7,253 nucleotides of DNA from Balneolaceae bacterium. Its GTDB lineage: Bacteria; Bacteroidota; Rhodothermia; Balneolales; Balneolaceae. The notes below the pieces were generated by a model that ran no database searches, was not told the origin of the DNA, and was given only the letters and a program-made list of their open reading frames with translations. The stretch lies in NCBI GenBank assembly GCA_007126675.1, contig SLAU01000154.1, forward strand, positions 1 through 7,253, written 5' to 3'. Position numbers and translations under genes: made by a program. Positions 5,831 through 7,253 of the stretch are shown here, one piece after another (the stretch's first letter is position 1; each line of letters starts with the position of its first letter).

Positions 5831-6688
5831 ATGCCAAAAGAAAGCAAGGAACAGAAAATTGAACGTGATGCTCCGTATGATTTAAGAGCTTACCGGCCCG
5901 ACCAAATAGCTGAAGTAGTTAAGAAGATCGGTGTTAAAAAAACACGGTATCCCGCATATAAAACTCTGATACTGGGTTTAATGGGAGGTGTTTTTATCTC
6001 TCTCGGTGCATTATATGAGTTATATATTTATGCAAATCCATCTATCGGTGAAGGCACAGCAGCAGTAATTGCTCCTTTCTTTTATGCGATTGGATATATC
6101 ATGGCATTCTTATCTGGTTCGGAGGTTTTCACCACCAATAATTTGTCTGCCATGAGCTGGGCATCCGGTCAGGTTGGCTTAATGGAGATAACCCGAAACT
6201 GGAGTTTGGTTCTGGTCGCAAATATTGCCGGAGCATTATTTATTGTGGTATTATTCTTTTTTTCGGGCCTTGCAACAATGTTTGACCAGGCATTTATTGA
6301 TGTCGCAAAATCAATTTCATCAGCGAAACTCTCATTTACCCCACTCGAAACCACAATCATCGGAGTTTTTGGAAACATATTTATCTGTGCCGGCTTATGG
6401 CTTGCAATGGCCGGCAAAACCGTGATTGATAAATTCCTGGCACTTCTTGTGCCTGTAGCGGCTGTCCCGGCTCTTAACTTTCAGCACAGTACGGGGAATA
6501 TATTTCAATTTTTCTTTTCCCTTATGACTGAAACAGACACCGTTGACCTTGAACTGCCCTCAGAAATCACAGTTTGGGCGGTTTCAGGAAATCTCTTTTT
6601 CGTATCCATAGGAAATATAATTGGCGGAGGAGTATTTATAGCGATTGTATATTACTTTGCCTTTGTGAGGGAAACAAAATTTGACTGA
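5831..6688 (+). CDS. Formate/nitrite transporter (FNT) family channel
   Basis: Inner-membrane channel of 285 residues, the usual length for the FNT family (FocA, NirC, hydrosulfide channels), which form pentamers passing small monovalent anions such as formate, nitrite or hydrosulfide. Six membrane segments are visible at about 45-66, 75-96, 122-145, 172-193, 199-215 and 249-277. Family marks: the first broken-helix loop GSEVFTTNN (96-104), the fourth-helix stretch GNIFICAGLW (181-190), the pore histidine H219 in NFQHSTGN (216-223), and GNIIGG (261-266) in the last helix. A charged cytoplasmic N-terminus of about 40 residues precedes the first segment. The motif around H219 has Gln before the His where FocA-type channels often have Glu, so the substrate cannot be assigned. 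No formate, nitrite or sulfide enzyme is in the window to settle it. Transcribed alone, divergent from the sigma factor. Confidence 0.92.
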   Translation: MPKESKEQKIERDAPYDLRAYRPDQIAEVVKKIGVKKTRYPAYKTLILGLMGGVFISLGALYELYIYANPSIGEGTAAVIAPFFYAIGYIMAFLSGSEVFTTNNLSAMSWASGQVGLMEITRNWSLVLVANIAGALFIVVLFFFSGLATMFDQAFIDVAKSISSAKLSFTPLETTIIGVFGNIFICAGLWLAMAGKTVIDKFLALLVPVAAVPALNFQHSTGNIFQFFFSLMTETDTVDLELPSEITVWAVSGNLFFVSIGNIIGGGVFIAIVYYFAFVRETKFD

Positions 6689-6717
6689 AATGTCTCATCT
6701 TTAAACCTATATTATAA

Positions 6718-6746
6718 AACAGCTATTCCACTTACTTTTAGCTGTT
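6718..6746 (+). terminator. Possible hairpin after the FNT gene
   Basis: AACAGCTA (6718-6725) pairs with TAGCTGTT (6739-6746) around a 13-base loop, starting 30 bases after the FNT stop. The stem is short and no T-run follows, so termination here is only a possibility. Confidence 0.25.
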
Positions 6747-6906
6747 AATTCGTTACGATCTGATTTATATAAGTCCACTTCCACTTCTTATAAGTTAGTT
6801 ATCAAAAAAACTGCTACGCGCATTTGCCGGCTGTTAGTTACTATTCTCAAAAATATTTAAACCTTCATCGGACTGCGTTTCATCTCTCCTCTAATAAGTG
6901 ATGCGT

Positions 6907-6928
6907 ATCAATTGTAAAAAAAATTGAT
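6907..6928. promoter_or_regulatory. Small inverted repeat upstream of the secreted protein gene
   Basis: ATCAATT (6907-6913) and AATTGAT (6922-6928) form a 7-bp inverted repeat with an A-rich 8-base spacer, about 78-99 bases before the start at 7006. The size suits a dimer-binding operator, but A/T-rich DNA makes such pairs by chance. Confidence 0.2.
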
Positions 6929-7005
6929 GAATTGAATCAAATCATTAACAACAACCGTAGAGTAATTAAAGAATCCATATTTTACTGCCCGACATATACT
7001 AACAT

Positions 7006-7253
7006 ATGATTGATATTTCATACAGATCCTTTTTTGCTCTTATAATTGCTTTATTCACTTTATATCCGGCCGGTGAATTAGCAACTCAATCTCTTACAGA
7101 TCAACATTCAGATCCCGCAGAGCGTCAATCCGACATCCGATACGGCACCGCTGAAAATCCGGTGATGACTGCAGTAAGAATACATGATGATTCCACTATC
7201 AATCTTGATGGATTTCTCGATGAAGGCATCTGGAGTGATGTACCTGTAGCAAC
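7006..7253 (+). CDS. Secreted CBM9-like / DUF5916-type protein, N-terminal fragment
   Basis: The gene starts at the ATG at 7006 and runs off the window; 82 codons plus two bases are visible. Residues 1 to about 28 look like a signal peptide: a short polar start with Arg7, then a hydrophobic core (FFALIIALFTLYPAG) and a likely cut near ELATQS. After a polar linker, residues from about 55 read AVRIHDDSTINLDGFLDEG followed by IWSD. The LDG-x-LDE-x-x-W pattern is the usual start of the CBM9-like sugar-binding-fold domain at the N-terminus of DUF5916 proteins, common in Bacteroidota and Balneolota, whose C-terminal part is beta-barrel-like and whose function is unknown. Only the N-terminus is visible, so other CBM9-like secreted proteins are possible. 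No Shine-Dalgarno sequence precedes the start, as elsewhere in this window. Confidence 0.75.
   Translation, partial: MIDISYRSFFALIIALFTLYPAGELATQSLTDQHSDPAERQSDIRYGTAENPVMTAVRIHDDSTINLDGFLDEGIWSDVPVA

Larger units (their letters stand above)
6689..7005. other. Gene-free region between the FNT channel and the secreted protein gene
   Basis: These 317 bases hold no supported gene and no tRNA. Besides the weak hairpin at 6718-6746, there is a small inverted repeat at 6907-6928 and short CCACTT repeats around 6728-6787. The promoter of the gene starting at 7006 should lie in the right half, but I cannot point to clear -33/-7 boxes. Confidence 0.5.

Overview
The window suggests a bacterium of the Bacteroidota/Rhodothermota/Balneolota group, most like Balneolales. 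This is an inference from gene content, not a search result. The supporting signs are: a membrane-bound serine/threonine kinase with C-terminal TPRs beside an ECF sigma factor of the Sigma70_ECF (TIGR02999-like) type; a CBM9-like/DUF5916-type secreted protein; translation starts preceded by A/T-rich leaders with no Shine-Dalgarno sequence; and non-coding DNA filled with palindromic dispersed-repeat remnants.

Layout. Positions 1-90 hold an inverted-repeat element cut by the window edge. At 194-1204 (+) lies an isocitrate dehydrogenase with NAD-type specificity residues. Positions 1205-1583 are a 379-bp non-coding strip with several hairpins and repeat remnants. Three genes then run on the minus strand: the ECF sigma factor (5557-4991), the TPR kinase (4837-2168) and a YfcE/MJ0936-type metallophosphoesterase (2078-1584). 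The sigma factor and kinase look like one functional unit; whether the phosphoesterase is co-transcribed is unclear. Divergent from the sigma factor, across a 273-bp A/T-rich region with a 9-bp inverted repeat, is a formate/nitrite transporter (FNT) channel (5831-6688, +). After a 317-bp gap, a secreted DUF5916-like protein begins at 7006 (+) and runs off the end.

How the genes may work together. The most interesting part is the sigma-kinase pair. No anti-sigma gene is visible. The sigma factor lacks the acidic cluster of region 2.2 that ECF factors normally use to bind core polymerase, and it has a threonine (T52) there. The kinase has an intact catalytic core inside the cell, one membrane segment, and about nine TPRs predicted outside. 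This fits the phosphorylation-activated sigma/kinase circuits described for ECF43-type factors (EcfP/PknT, EcfK/PknS): an outside signal sensed by the TPRs would lead to phosphorylation of T52 and switch the sigma factor on. Its target genes cannot be read from this window; the divergent FNT gene and the sigma operon itself are candidates only.
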